64,000 bases of DNA from Tubiluchus corallicola (Eukaryota; Priapulida; Priapulimorpha; Priapulimorphida; Tubiluchidae). Every line of letters starts with the position of its first letter. Within the stretch, counting starts at the first letter, position 1. Location of the stretch: assembly GCA_030141605.1 (NCBI GenBank), contig JAQGDQ010000473.1, positions 25,053 through 89,052 of the forward strand, in the 5' to 3' direction. A program made the translations under genes and the position numbers. Shown in pieces: positions 12,401 through 20,884 of this stretch. The notes beneath the pieces are model-generated. The model made no database searches, was not told where the DNA came from, and saw only the letters and a list, made by a program, of their open reading frames with translations.

Positions 12401-15400
12401 TGATGAATTTCTGTAAATTCTACACATAGTATACTTACACTATGACAAAGAGTTGAGCAATGATACTTAATTTCACTGGAAAATTACTTTTAACTTACTA
12501 ACCGAACCTATGATGACATTCCAGTGAAGATAGCTCTTCAACAAGCCATAGAACCTGCTAAAAACCTGCAGGAGGACAAATGTTAACATACTTAAATTTT
12601 GCACAGAAAAATTTAAACACTTCAGCATTGGTCCTTAGAAATAAATCCACTTGGGGCATTGCGGTGAGCAGGGAGTCCTGGCATAGGGAGGTGAGCAGAA
12701 TCATGTCCCTGGACGTTTGATTCAGTGAAGAAGAAGAAGAACCGAACCTAATTTAATGCAGAGATTTTATTAACAAAACAGTTTTTTGTCAAAAGTTTGA
12801 AATAACTATCAGTAAGTTTTTTGTCAAAAGTTTGAAATAACTATCAGTAATTAAGCATTTAAACAGAAAAACTTTCATTCCATTTCAGCTCGGACAAGGA
12901 ACATTAGTGAAAGTGTCTCCGTCTCTAGTAAAGCGAAGGAAAACTCACTTTCACAATTTACCGTGTGGCGCTGGCGTTATACTGGGAAATAACGGCTACG
13001 TTTGGATCAGCCCAACCGTGAACGAAGACACCGACAACACGGGAGGATTTGTACAAAATCTAAATGTATGTAACATTGCTTCCTTGAACAGCCGAGAGTT
13101 TCGTATTGCATAGAGAGGACGGCTGCTATCATTAAGCAAACTAGGCAGCTGTCTAGAGCACATGAGTCAGAAGGACGTAACATGCCTTCCTTGAACAGCC
13201 GAGAGTTTCGTATTGCATAGACAGGGCGGCTACTGCCATTAAGCTAACTAGACAGCTGTCTAGAGCACATGAGTCAGAAGGACGTAACATGGCTTCCTTG
13301 AACAGCCGAGAGTTTCGTATTGCATAGAGAGGACGGCTGCTATCATTAAGCAAACTAGGCAGCTGTCTAGAGCACATGAGTCAGAAGGACGTAACATGGC
13401 TTCCTTGAACAGCCGAGAGTTTCGTATTGCATAGAGAGGACGGCTGCTATCATTAAGCAAACTAGGCAGCTGTCTAGAGCACATGAGTCAGAAGGATGTA
13501 ACATGGCTTCCTTGAACAGCCGAGAGTTTCGTATTGCATAGACAGGGCGGCTACTGCCATTAAGCAAACTAGGCAGCTGTCTAGAGCACATGAGTCAGAA
13601 GGACGTAACATTGCTTCCTTGAACAGCCGAGAGTTTCGTATTGCATAGAGAGGACGGCTGCTATCATTAAGCAAACTAGACAGCTGTCTAGAGCACATGA
13701 GTCAGAAGGACGTAACATGGCTTCCTTGAACAGCCGAGAGTTTCGTATTGCATAGAGAGGACGGCTACTGCCATTAAGCAAACTAGGCAGCTGTCTAGAG
13801 CACATGAGTCAGAAGGACGTAACATGGCTTCCTTGAACAGCCGAGAGTTTCGTATTGCATAGAGAGGACGGCTGCTATCATTAAGCAAACTAGGCAGCTG
13901 TCTAGAGCACATGAGTCAGAAGGACGTAACATGGCTTCCTTGAACAGCCGAGAGTTTCGTATTGCATAGAGAGGACGGCTACTGCCATTAAGCAAACTAG
14001 GCAGCTGTCTAGAGCACATGAGTCAGAAGGACGTAACATGGCTTCCTTGAACAGCCGAGAGTTTCGTATTGCATAGACAGGGCGGCTACTGCCATTAAGC
14101 TAACTAGACAGCTGTCTAGAGCACATGAGTCAGAAGGGTGTAAAACTTAACTTTAAAAAATACAATATTTTATTGATATTTTATTTTATTTTATTTTTTG
14201 TTAATTTTTTTATAAACCATTACGGTTTATTTTACCAATTATTACCCATTGCGGGTAACGAGCTGGAGAAAGGAGACACTGAAAAATTGTTGACTAGTTG
14301 GGATTTGAACCAGAGACCTGAGATTAGCACTCCCATGCTCTACCAGCTAACTTATCAGCCCAGCATGATAAAACAAATTCTAAGATTTTCTCCTTGTAGC
14401 TCACAGTCCAACAGCGCCACCTGTACCCATGTCAGTAGGGGGATACTTTTGGTCACCTGTACCCATGACAGTAGGGGGATACTTTTGGTCACCTGTACCC
14501 ATGACAGTAGGGGATACTTTTGGTCACCTGTACCCATGTCAGTAGGGGATACTTTTGGCCACCTGTACCCATGACAGTAGGGGATACTTTTGGTCACCTG
14601 TACCCATGTCAGTAGGGGATACTTTTGGCCACCTGTACCCATGACAGTAGGGGATACTTTTGGTCACCTGTACCCATGTCAGTAGGGGATACTTTTGGTC
14701 ACCTGTACCCATGTCAGTAGGGGATACTTTTGGCCACCTGTACCCATGTCAGTAGGGGGATACTTTTGGTCACCTGTACCCACGACAGTAGGGGATACTT
14801 TTGGTCACCTGTACCCATGTCAGTAGGGGATACTTTTGGCCACCTGTACCCATGACGGTAGGGGGATACTTTTGGTCACCTGTATCCATGTCGGTAGGGG
14901 GATACTTTTGGTCACCTGTACCCATGACAGTAGGGGGATACTTTTGGTCACCTGTACCCATGACAGTAGGGGGATACTTTTGGCCACCTGTACCCATGAC
15001 AGTAGGGGGATACTTTTGGTCACCTGTACCCATGTCAGTAGGGGGATACTTTTGGCCACCTGTACCCATGACAGTAGGGGGATACTTTTGGCCACCTGTA
15101 TCCATGTCAGTAGGGGGATACTTTTGGCCACCTGTATCCATGTCGGTAGGGGGATACTTTTGGCCACCTGTACCCATGTCGGTAGGGGGATACTTTTAAC
15201 CACCTGTATCCATGTCGGTAGGGGGATACTTTTGGTCACCTGTATCCATGTCGGTAGGGGGATACTTTTGGTCACCTGTACACACGACAGTAGGGGGATA
15301 CTTTTGGTCACCTGTACCCACGACAGTAGGGGGATACTTTTGACCACCTGTACCCATGACAGTAGGGGGATACTTTTGGCCACCTGTACCCATGACAGTA

Positions 15401-18400
15401 GGGGGATACTTTTGGTCACCTGTACCCATGTCAGTAGGGGAATACTTTTGGCCACCTGTATCCATGTCGGTAGGGGGATACTTTTGGCCACCTGTACCCA
15501 TGTCGGTAGGGGGATACTTTTAACCACCTGTATCCATGTCGGTAGGGGGATACTTTTGGTCACCTGTATCCATGTCGGTAGGGGGATACTTTTGGTCACC
15601 TGTATCCATGTCGGTAGGGGGATACTTTTGGTCACCTGTATCCATGTCGGTAGGGGGATACTTTTGGTCACCTGTATCCATGTCGGTAGGGGGATACTTT
15701 TGGTCACCTGTACCCATGACAGTAGGGGGATACTTTTGGTCACCTGTACCCACGACAGTAGGGGGATACTTTTGGCCACCTGTACCCACGACAGTAGGGG
15801 GATACTTTTGGTCACCTGTACCCACGACAGTAGGGGGATACTTTTGACCACCTGTACCCATGACAGTAGGGGGATACTTTTGACCACCTGTACCCACGAC
15901 AGTAGGGGGTACTTTTGGCCACCTGTACCCACGACAGTAGGGGGTACTTTTGGCCACCTGTACCCACGACAGTAGGGGGTACTTTTGGCCACCTGTACCC
16001 ACGACAGTAGCGGGTACTTTTGGTATCAATATTTTTCCAAATTAGCTGGGCAGCTAACGATATCATTAATTAATAATGACTGTGACTTATGACTGCGGTT
16101 GCTTATTTATTTAGTAATCAGGTCCACCATTGTTTAACTTTGGTTGCTGAATACATACCGTGACCACTCAGCTATTCCTGTTTGACTAATTTTGACTTTT
16201 ATTATTGCAGCCAGTGAATGAGGCCGACAGAGAAGTTATAGCTAGGCTTCGCAACTGCATACTAGGCATGACGCAGCATCGAATGATGCTGTACGATACT
16301 AGCATACTGTACGCGTACGAAAGCTCTCTATCACACCCGGTAAGAAAACTGAATAGGTTATGAGTTCATTACGGAAGTAGCAGTTACACTTTGCAGGTCA
16401 TTAGGAAATCTCTCTTCTTTGTAATCTTATTGAACAATGCAGTACAATATGGTAATACAAGAGTTATATGTTCAGCTTGCAAACCAAAATCATTCATAAT
16501 TCGGCATAGTTAAAACTACATTATGATGCTTCAAAGTAGAATGCACCAAAAATTTAGTCCAATGTAACTTTTTTGTGTTTTTGTTGTGGAGATCGCTGGC
16601 GTCTATTAAAATTACATAGAACATTGCAGAATGTTCCGTTGGAATGATCGTCTTACCTTGTGGAATGTTCTGGAACAAAACTTCTGGAAGCTTCTCGGGC
16701 ACACTATATAAGGCGAAGCAGGCCACTGAGATGCACACGCTGATTCACACGGACGCCACTTACACATTTTCTTGTATACTTGTATTTTCAGATACACTTA
16801 AACGTTTTCCAGATTTTCACATTTACTGTAAACATTTTGCGTTTCTTCATACTTTTGTGTTGTAGAATTCTCGCTTAATAAACTAGTTTAATTTGATGAA
16901 GTGTTTTCTAGTTTTCTCTACGAGCCTTCTGAGAGAAACAAAACACAACAGTTTTATAAAAACAAACGCTACATTTATTGGACTTCTAGCATCAAATTAT
17001 CACGAAAATGTTAAACAATACTTATAAACTTAATTTTATAAACCCTCTACCCACCTTTCTGGCTAGACACTAGTACTGCAATCGTAAAAAAACTCGTATT
17101 TTCAAACTCCGACAATAGCTCGTAGAAGTAGTCATTTTGCTTTGGATTTTTTCTGTTGCCAAACCCAGATCTTTGCCAGGGAGAGGCATCTACTGAATTT
17201 AAGCATAACTACAATGTGCTCTTGCAAAGTCCATAGCAACCAACATTTGTACGGTTGCTAACGGTTTTGCAAAAACGCAACAGAAAACAATGGCGAACGT
17301 TAACAGCAATTTTCTCAAGATTATGTTTTTCAGTGCGTAGTGTGCACTTCAACTTCAACATGGATTTCTCACCTTAGAAATGACATAGAGAAATGAGTTT
17401 GGTATCAAAGTGATCCTCATGAAATGGATAACTAGTAAAGCCTATTGCTGACATGTACGATTTTGCTATGCAAGCATACACATTGTTACGTGAAATCTTT
17501 TATTGAATTTAGCATTCCATATTTAAACCAGTTGTGGTCAATCAGTTAATTATGTGTACTGTAAGTGACCAGCAGTGGTCAGTTAATTAATTATGTGTAC
17601 TGTAAGTGACCAGTAGTGGTCAGTCAATTAATTGCGTGTACTGTAAGTGCATAATATTTATTACCTTTGCTGTTTAATCTAAAAAAGTTATTAACTAGCC
17701 GGGCCCCCATTATTAAGTGTTGCTACTGAACTGCCTAACTATGCATAATGCAAGTTTATTGTTCTGTCATCGCGCTGCTGCTTTCCTCATACTTTAGTCT
17801 TACTTTTGTACATGTGAATTTGCTGATTTCAAAAGGCTTATGTGCCAAAATGATGGCGAAACGTACATCATTATGCAAATGTTAAAATCCACTTTTAATT
17901 TTTAAAGGAAAACCGGACAATTGATTAGACTCAATCTTATTTTAATATAGTATCCATAGTATACATTTTCTTGCCCATAAAAGTTAGCAATTATTTCTAA
18001 TATTTGAATATTGCAAAGTTAATTAGCGGCAACCGGGCACAGCTATTGCTTACATCACAAACTAACCACAGTTTGTGCAATGGTAGGCATCTTCCCTGCA
18101 CATCAAGCACGTCTGCTTAAGCGAAGATTGCTGTAAGATGTTGATGTGATGTGAGAAAAATGAGCTCAGATGAATGTCACAGATGAACACTGCAGTTCGT
18201 GATCATGCTTATCATGGTACTGCATCTATTTGTTGGCCATGAAAATGTGACAAAGAAAGCGTCATTGCCAGACTTAGTGGATTTGCAAAGCTGCACATAG
18301 CTTTGTAACTTTAACAAAATTTAACTATCCGAGGTAATTGTCATTTAATTTAATCTTTGTTTTAAAAAAAGCTATTGTAGTTTTCAATATTTTAGAGCAA

Positions 18401-18855
18401 CTTTATTTTGAACTGTCTTCACAATCGTCTGGTTTTCTTTTAACAGACTTATTAATTTTTTCTGGAAATAAAGTTTCACGCCAGATGCTCATGGCTGATG
18501 TCAAAGAAATGCTGAGGAACCCAAGTGCAGCATTTGAACTCCACTCTAATATGTTTTTGCATAATTTTTCGTTCTCGCTGCTATTGTCATAACCGTCATT
18601 CATAATTTAAGAAAAAATAAACAGGCTGTAAACAAATAACTGTAAACAAGCATCGTTCTGAAATCTAATTTTTTTGCATTCTGCATCTTCTTTATTTTAT
18701 AAATGATGTAATTCACGTAAGTTGGCAGAACATGTGCTCTTGACTTGTATAAACAGGTAATTTTGAATATTCTGCAGGTAAAAGACATCCTCACACCAGA
18801 AGTTATATCCGAGATGGTTGCCATGACGCAGCATCGACTTGACTCAGAGTCGTGA
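6490..18855 (+). CDS. EXOSC2: Exosome complex component RRP4 (EXOSC2), seven coding exons
   Basis: Coding exons are 6490-6620, 7565-7666, 9462-9597, 10181-10315, 12889-13065, 16211-16339 and 18778-18855. All introns are GT-AG and all phases fit. The product is 295 residues, against 293 in human. RRP4 is one of three S1/KH cap proteins on the RNA exosome, which degrades and processes RNA from the 3' end in nucleus and cytoplasm. Visible are the N-terminal [19 protein letters not shown] region, an S1 domain ([19 protein letters not shown]), and a KH-like domain with the family's GNNG motif in [11 protein letters not shown]. The start is the first ATG of an exon whose reading begins like the family. 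Introns host a SINE, a LINE 3' end, a solo LTR, a MITE and two large minisatellites. A possible ATTAAA poly(A) signal is at 19072. Confidence 0.95.
6735..7400. repeat. Degenerate GGACGTAA-rich repeat block with inverted ends (EXOSC2 intron 1)
   Basis: The left part repeats variants of GGACGTAATTTTGGACG and of the longer phrase ending in CCTTTCACTAACCTGATG. The right part (about 7315-7375) carries the reverse complement, with ACGTCC and TTACGTTCATCG. The GATGAACGTAA near 6750 and its complement near 7350 suggest an inverted-repeat transposon whose ends were amplified. No coding content is recognisable. Confidence 0.5.
10923..11531 (+). mobile_element. MITE with TTAA ends, copy A (EXOSC2 intron 4)
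   Basis: This copy aligns by eye with the segments at 27416-27913 and 51627-52244. It begins at TTAA followed by AGGAAAA. The best right end is the TTAA at 11528-11531, although that end is less clear than in copy C. A three-unit minisatellite at 11360-11460 has expanded inside it. It is non-coding. A TTAA target duplication would suit piggyBac-like or Kolobok-like transposition. Confidence 0.55.
11360..11460. repeat. 32-bp tandem repeat, three units
   Basis: The unit starts ATCCGTCTGCGGACTTGGAA and recurs at 11361, 11393 and about 11425. It lies inside the TTAA-type MITE copy A and is absent from the other two copies. Confidence 0.8.
11855..11974 (+). rRNA. 5S rRNA-like head of the SINE (gene-derived, probably not a functional 5S gene)
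   Basis: The segment matches the 5S plan from GACTACAGCCATATCACG to GGTGCTGTAGGCTT, including the internal promoter region TTAGTACTTGGATGGGTGAC. Changes such as AAAACACTGG in loop A-B and the absence of a T-run terminator after it argue for a SINE head rather than a working 5S gene. Confidence 0.7.
11855..12402 (+). mobile_element. 5S rRNA-derived SINE (SINE3-type) in EXOSC2 intron 4
   Basis: A 5S rRNA-like head (11855-11974) runs directly into about 400 bases of unrelated GC-richer sequence and ends in an (ATA)n tail near 12380-12402. That is the structure of a 5S-headed SINE, transcribed by RNA polymerase III and mobilised by a LINE. The body can be read as a fragment resembling a LINE RT C-terminus (a segment like [12 protein letters not shown]), so the tail may derive from the partner LINE. 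Target-site duplications were not clear. Confidence 0.75.
12511..12740 (+). mobile_element. 5'-truncated RTE-like LINE 3' end with perfect target-site duplication
   Basis: The insert is flanked by the direct repeat ACCGAACCTA (12501-12510 and 12741-12750) and ends in a (GAA)n tail. It reads as the C-terminal end of a LINE polyprotein (a [17 protein letters not shown] start) in sense orientation. The same sequence is found in antisense within the longer copy at 46925-47580. The intact duplication shows a retroposition event that is recent relative to the decayed LINEs nearby. Confidence 0.8.
13070..14140. repeat. 107-bp minisatellite, ten units, abutting the exon 5 donor of EXOSC2
   Basis: The 107-bp period is seen from recurring blocks such as GCTTCCTTGAACAGCCGAGA and CAGCTGTCTAGAGCACATGA. 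Units alternate between two subtypes (AGAGGACGGCTGC and ACAGGGCGGCTAC). The first unit starts at GTAACATTGC, four bases into the intron, so the array overlaps the donor GTATGTAAC. Each unit holds GACGTAACAT or GATGTAACAT, a weak donor-like match. Confidence 0.95.
14291..14360 (-). other. tRNA-like sequence (tRNA pseudogene or tRNA-derived SINE head)
   Basis: Read on the minus strand there is an A-box-like TTAGCTGGTAGAGC, an anticodon arm with loop GTGCTAA (anticodon GCT, serine AGC codon) and a perfect B box GGTTCAAATCC (14301-14311). The acceptor and T stems pair poorly and there is no long serine variable arm, so this is probably not a working tRNA gene. Confidence 0.5.
14415..16035. repeat. 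36-bp minisatellite, about 44 units (EXOSC2 intron 5)
   Basis: Units read GTAGGGGGATACTTTTGG then YCACCTGTACCCATGACA with variants (TATCCATGTC, CACGACAG, four or five G's). Because the usual unit is 36 nt, both strands stay open for over a kilobase, giving repeat-only frames of about 380-390 codons that are not genes. Variants are patchily homogenised, showing local duplication. Confidence 0.95.
16582..16950 (+). mobile_element. Solo LTR with heat-shock-element promoter (EXOSC2 intron 6)
   Basis: The 369-bp element starts TGTTGTGG and ends ACACAACA, with matched 7-bp ends TGTTGTG/CACAACA. It is flanked by the 5-bp direct repeat GTTTT (16577-16581 and 16951-16955), the size expected of LTR integrases. 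In order it holds heat-shock elements (16629-16694), a TATATAA box (16705-16711), a likely start near 16735, and AATAAA at 16877-16882, i.e. the U3-R-U5 layout. No internal retrotransposon genes are adjacent, so recombination between two LTRs probably left this copy. It lies in sense with EXOSC2. The family is unknown to me. Confidence 0.8.
16629..16711 (+). promoter_or_regulatory. Heat-shock element array plus TATA box
   Basis: HSF binds alternating nGAAn units every 5 bp. Here GAA, TTC, GAA start at 16663, 16668 and 16673, and TTC, GAA, TTC start at 16682, 16687 and 16692, all in perfect 5-bp phase within each trio. A further GAA/TTC pair lies at 16629-16636. TATATAA follows at 16705. This spacing is like that of animal hsp promoters. 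Activity is inferred from sequence only. Confidence 0.75.
17535..17650. repeat. Short tandem repeat, about 41 bp, nearly three units
   Basis: The unit contains TGTACTGTAAGTGACCAG and a short palindromic CCAGCAGTGG-type core followed by TCAGTTAATTAATT. It lies in EXOSC2 intron 6. The rest of this intron (16951-18777) shows nothing recognisable. Confidence 0.75.
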
Positions 18856-19071
18856 AACTGGTGATTCGCTCTTTTCCTGACGGAAACAGCAGAAAAAATC
18901 TTAATAACTGCAAGTGTTTTTCATAGAATCAATGAATTTCTCCTGTGATAAGTCTTTGGTGCCTTTCTAACATTTTGATAATCGAGGCACTTTGTCTTTA
19001 GTGCATCCAACATACATTCATATTCTACACATCTGTAATGTATTAACTTTTTTGTAAATATGTATAAAGTT

Positions 19072-19077
19072 ATTAAA
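19072..19077 (+). other. Probable EXOSC2 poly(A) signal ATTAAA
   Basis: ATTAAA lies 217 bases past the EXOSC2 stop. It is the common variant signal and no canonical AATAAA lies closer. The 3' end itself is unverified. Confidence 0.45.
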
Positions 19078-20884
19078 GCATAATCATATCAGCATTTCGT
19101 TTATTTCACTGGTTTTTGTTTGATTCTTGAAAATAGTGCCAGCTTGTTTTATGAGCAAGTTGAAATATTTAAGTTATAATTGGTGTCTGTATGCATTTGT
19201 GGTTAATACTGATTTACCACCTTGTTTAAAATATTGACTAAAGTTAAGCAGTACTAAGACTGACCAGTAAGCAGACTGGCTAACTGAAGAGGTTTTTGAC
19301 CACGTATATGCATTTGAATGTGGCTTAAGACACCTCTGCTGGTGCAGTGTCTCGTCTTGGGGAATTATTCTTGACAATTACATAGGTTCCAGTTCTGCCA
19401 CAACCAGATACATCAAGTGAACATCAAGTACATTGCAAAATGGAGGTCTGTATAAAATGATAATATAAACAACACATGGAGGCCTGTATAAAATGATAAT
19501 ATCAGTAAATATTTTTATTTTTTGCTGCACAATTCAACATTTAAAACAAAAACAAAAATTAGAACTTTAAAATATACTTCAAGAATTGTATAATCTGTAA
19601 TAATGAAAACAACATAAAATAAATAAAAATAATTTCATTTGTTGGAAGTTGAACAGAATACTGACTTTTATGGAAAACAACTGAGAATCGTCATGAACGT
19701 TAAATAGCAACCATTTTAGATTTAGGACACAGAAGAAAATAAATCTACATAAAAATTAAAACTAATCAAACTATCCAAACTATTTCAGTACTGATAACGG
19801 ATCTGATAATGCATACCTTATGTGAGAAATTGTATAAATCAAAGATATTGATGTAGATCAAGATCAAAAGTATATTTCTTTAGCAGTTTTTCTTAATTGA
19901 TAAGAAGTGGCATCTGTAGCTATCATTAAAGATGAATCTATTCATAACCTCCAGGGTGTTTGACGGCAGTCTGTACAAGCGTTTTGAAAAAAATTCAGTT
20001 ATTTTTACTTGTCTGAATGGCTACAGTTAACAAGTTACAGTGACATCTGTGATGTATGATACCAGCATGCTTCAGTAGCTCAGCAAAATAACTATTATTA
20101 CGCTTCCTGCAAAAGCTACGGTAATTTATTTTAGTTAAAGCAAAGGACAGGTCTCTTAACATGTTATTTTACTTCTATCACTTAAATTTAGAACAAAGAA
20201 ATTTGCAAAAAAAGCTGTCTATAAAGCATAAAATTAATTTTTACTATGGCACTATAGAAATTTTCAACATTGTGATAGCTATTCACTTGAAATTGTGATG
20301 TTACTAGTGGATTTCCTGACATTTCTTAAGCACCCTATGACTTTCCAACACCATGCGCCCTTTAATCAAATACCTGCAGCTTACCTAATGTCCTTGCAAA
20401 AATATCACAAAATTAGCTATCAATTTTTTTGCAAAAACGTGTACGTTTGATGGAAATTGACAGTGCACTACTTTTCTTCAGCCGATGAATGATGTCATTG
20501 ATGAAAGAACGAGTGTTCAAAACGGAAGCAGTCATATGTGAAAATCACCGCGACGTTAAAGTGGTTTTACTAATTACACGAAGTGCTTGATGCACTTTTA
20601 TTACTAAATCCTTTTAACGCTTTTCACAAACAATGTAATGAGCCTAGTTTCCAAGAAGGCTTGGCGTTTCCTTTAATCAGGTGACCTGTCTCAAACAGGA
20701 CATTGAAACTGAAATTTGCCAAAAATTAGCTTGCACTTTCCAGTTTACAGTTGTTACCCACAATTTTGCATATGTAGTGCCAGGTCAGTTTTTGCAAAAA
20801 ATAAATCTTAAGTAGTAAAATTGCATCTTTTTTTGCATTTCTTGCGACAACATTGCAAGTACAGTGAAACTAGAGCCCTCTAGG
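19078..20884. other. Intergenic, convergent 3' ends of EXOSC2 and TXNDC16
   Basis: This AT-rich spacer contains a short direct duplication near 19440-19500 (GTCTGTATAAAATGATAATA twice). No coding region is convincing. TXNDC16 transcription would end somewhere here; several TTTATT motifs could serve as its minus-strand signal. Confidence 0.6.

Noticed and set aside
14820..15992. Open frames of about 380-390 codons on both strands
   Set aside because: They consist only of the 36-bp minisatellite read in phase; there is no conserved domain and they lie in an EXOSC2 intron.
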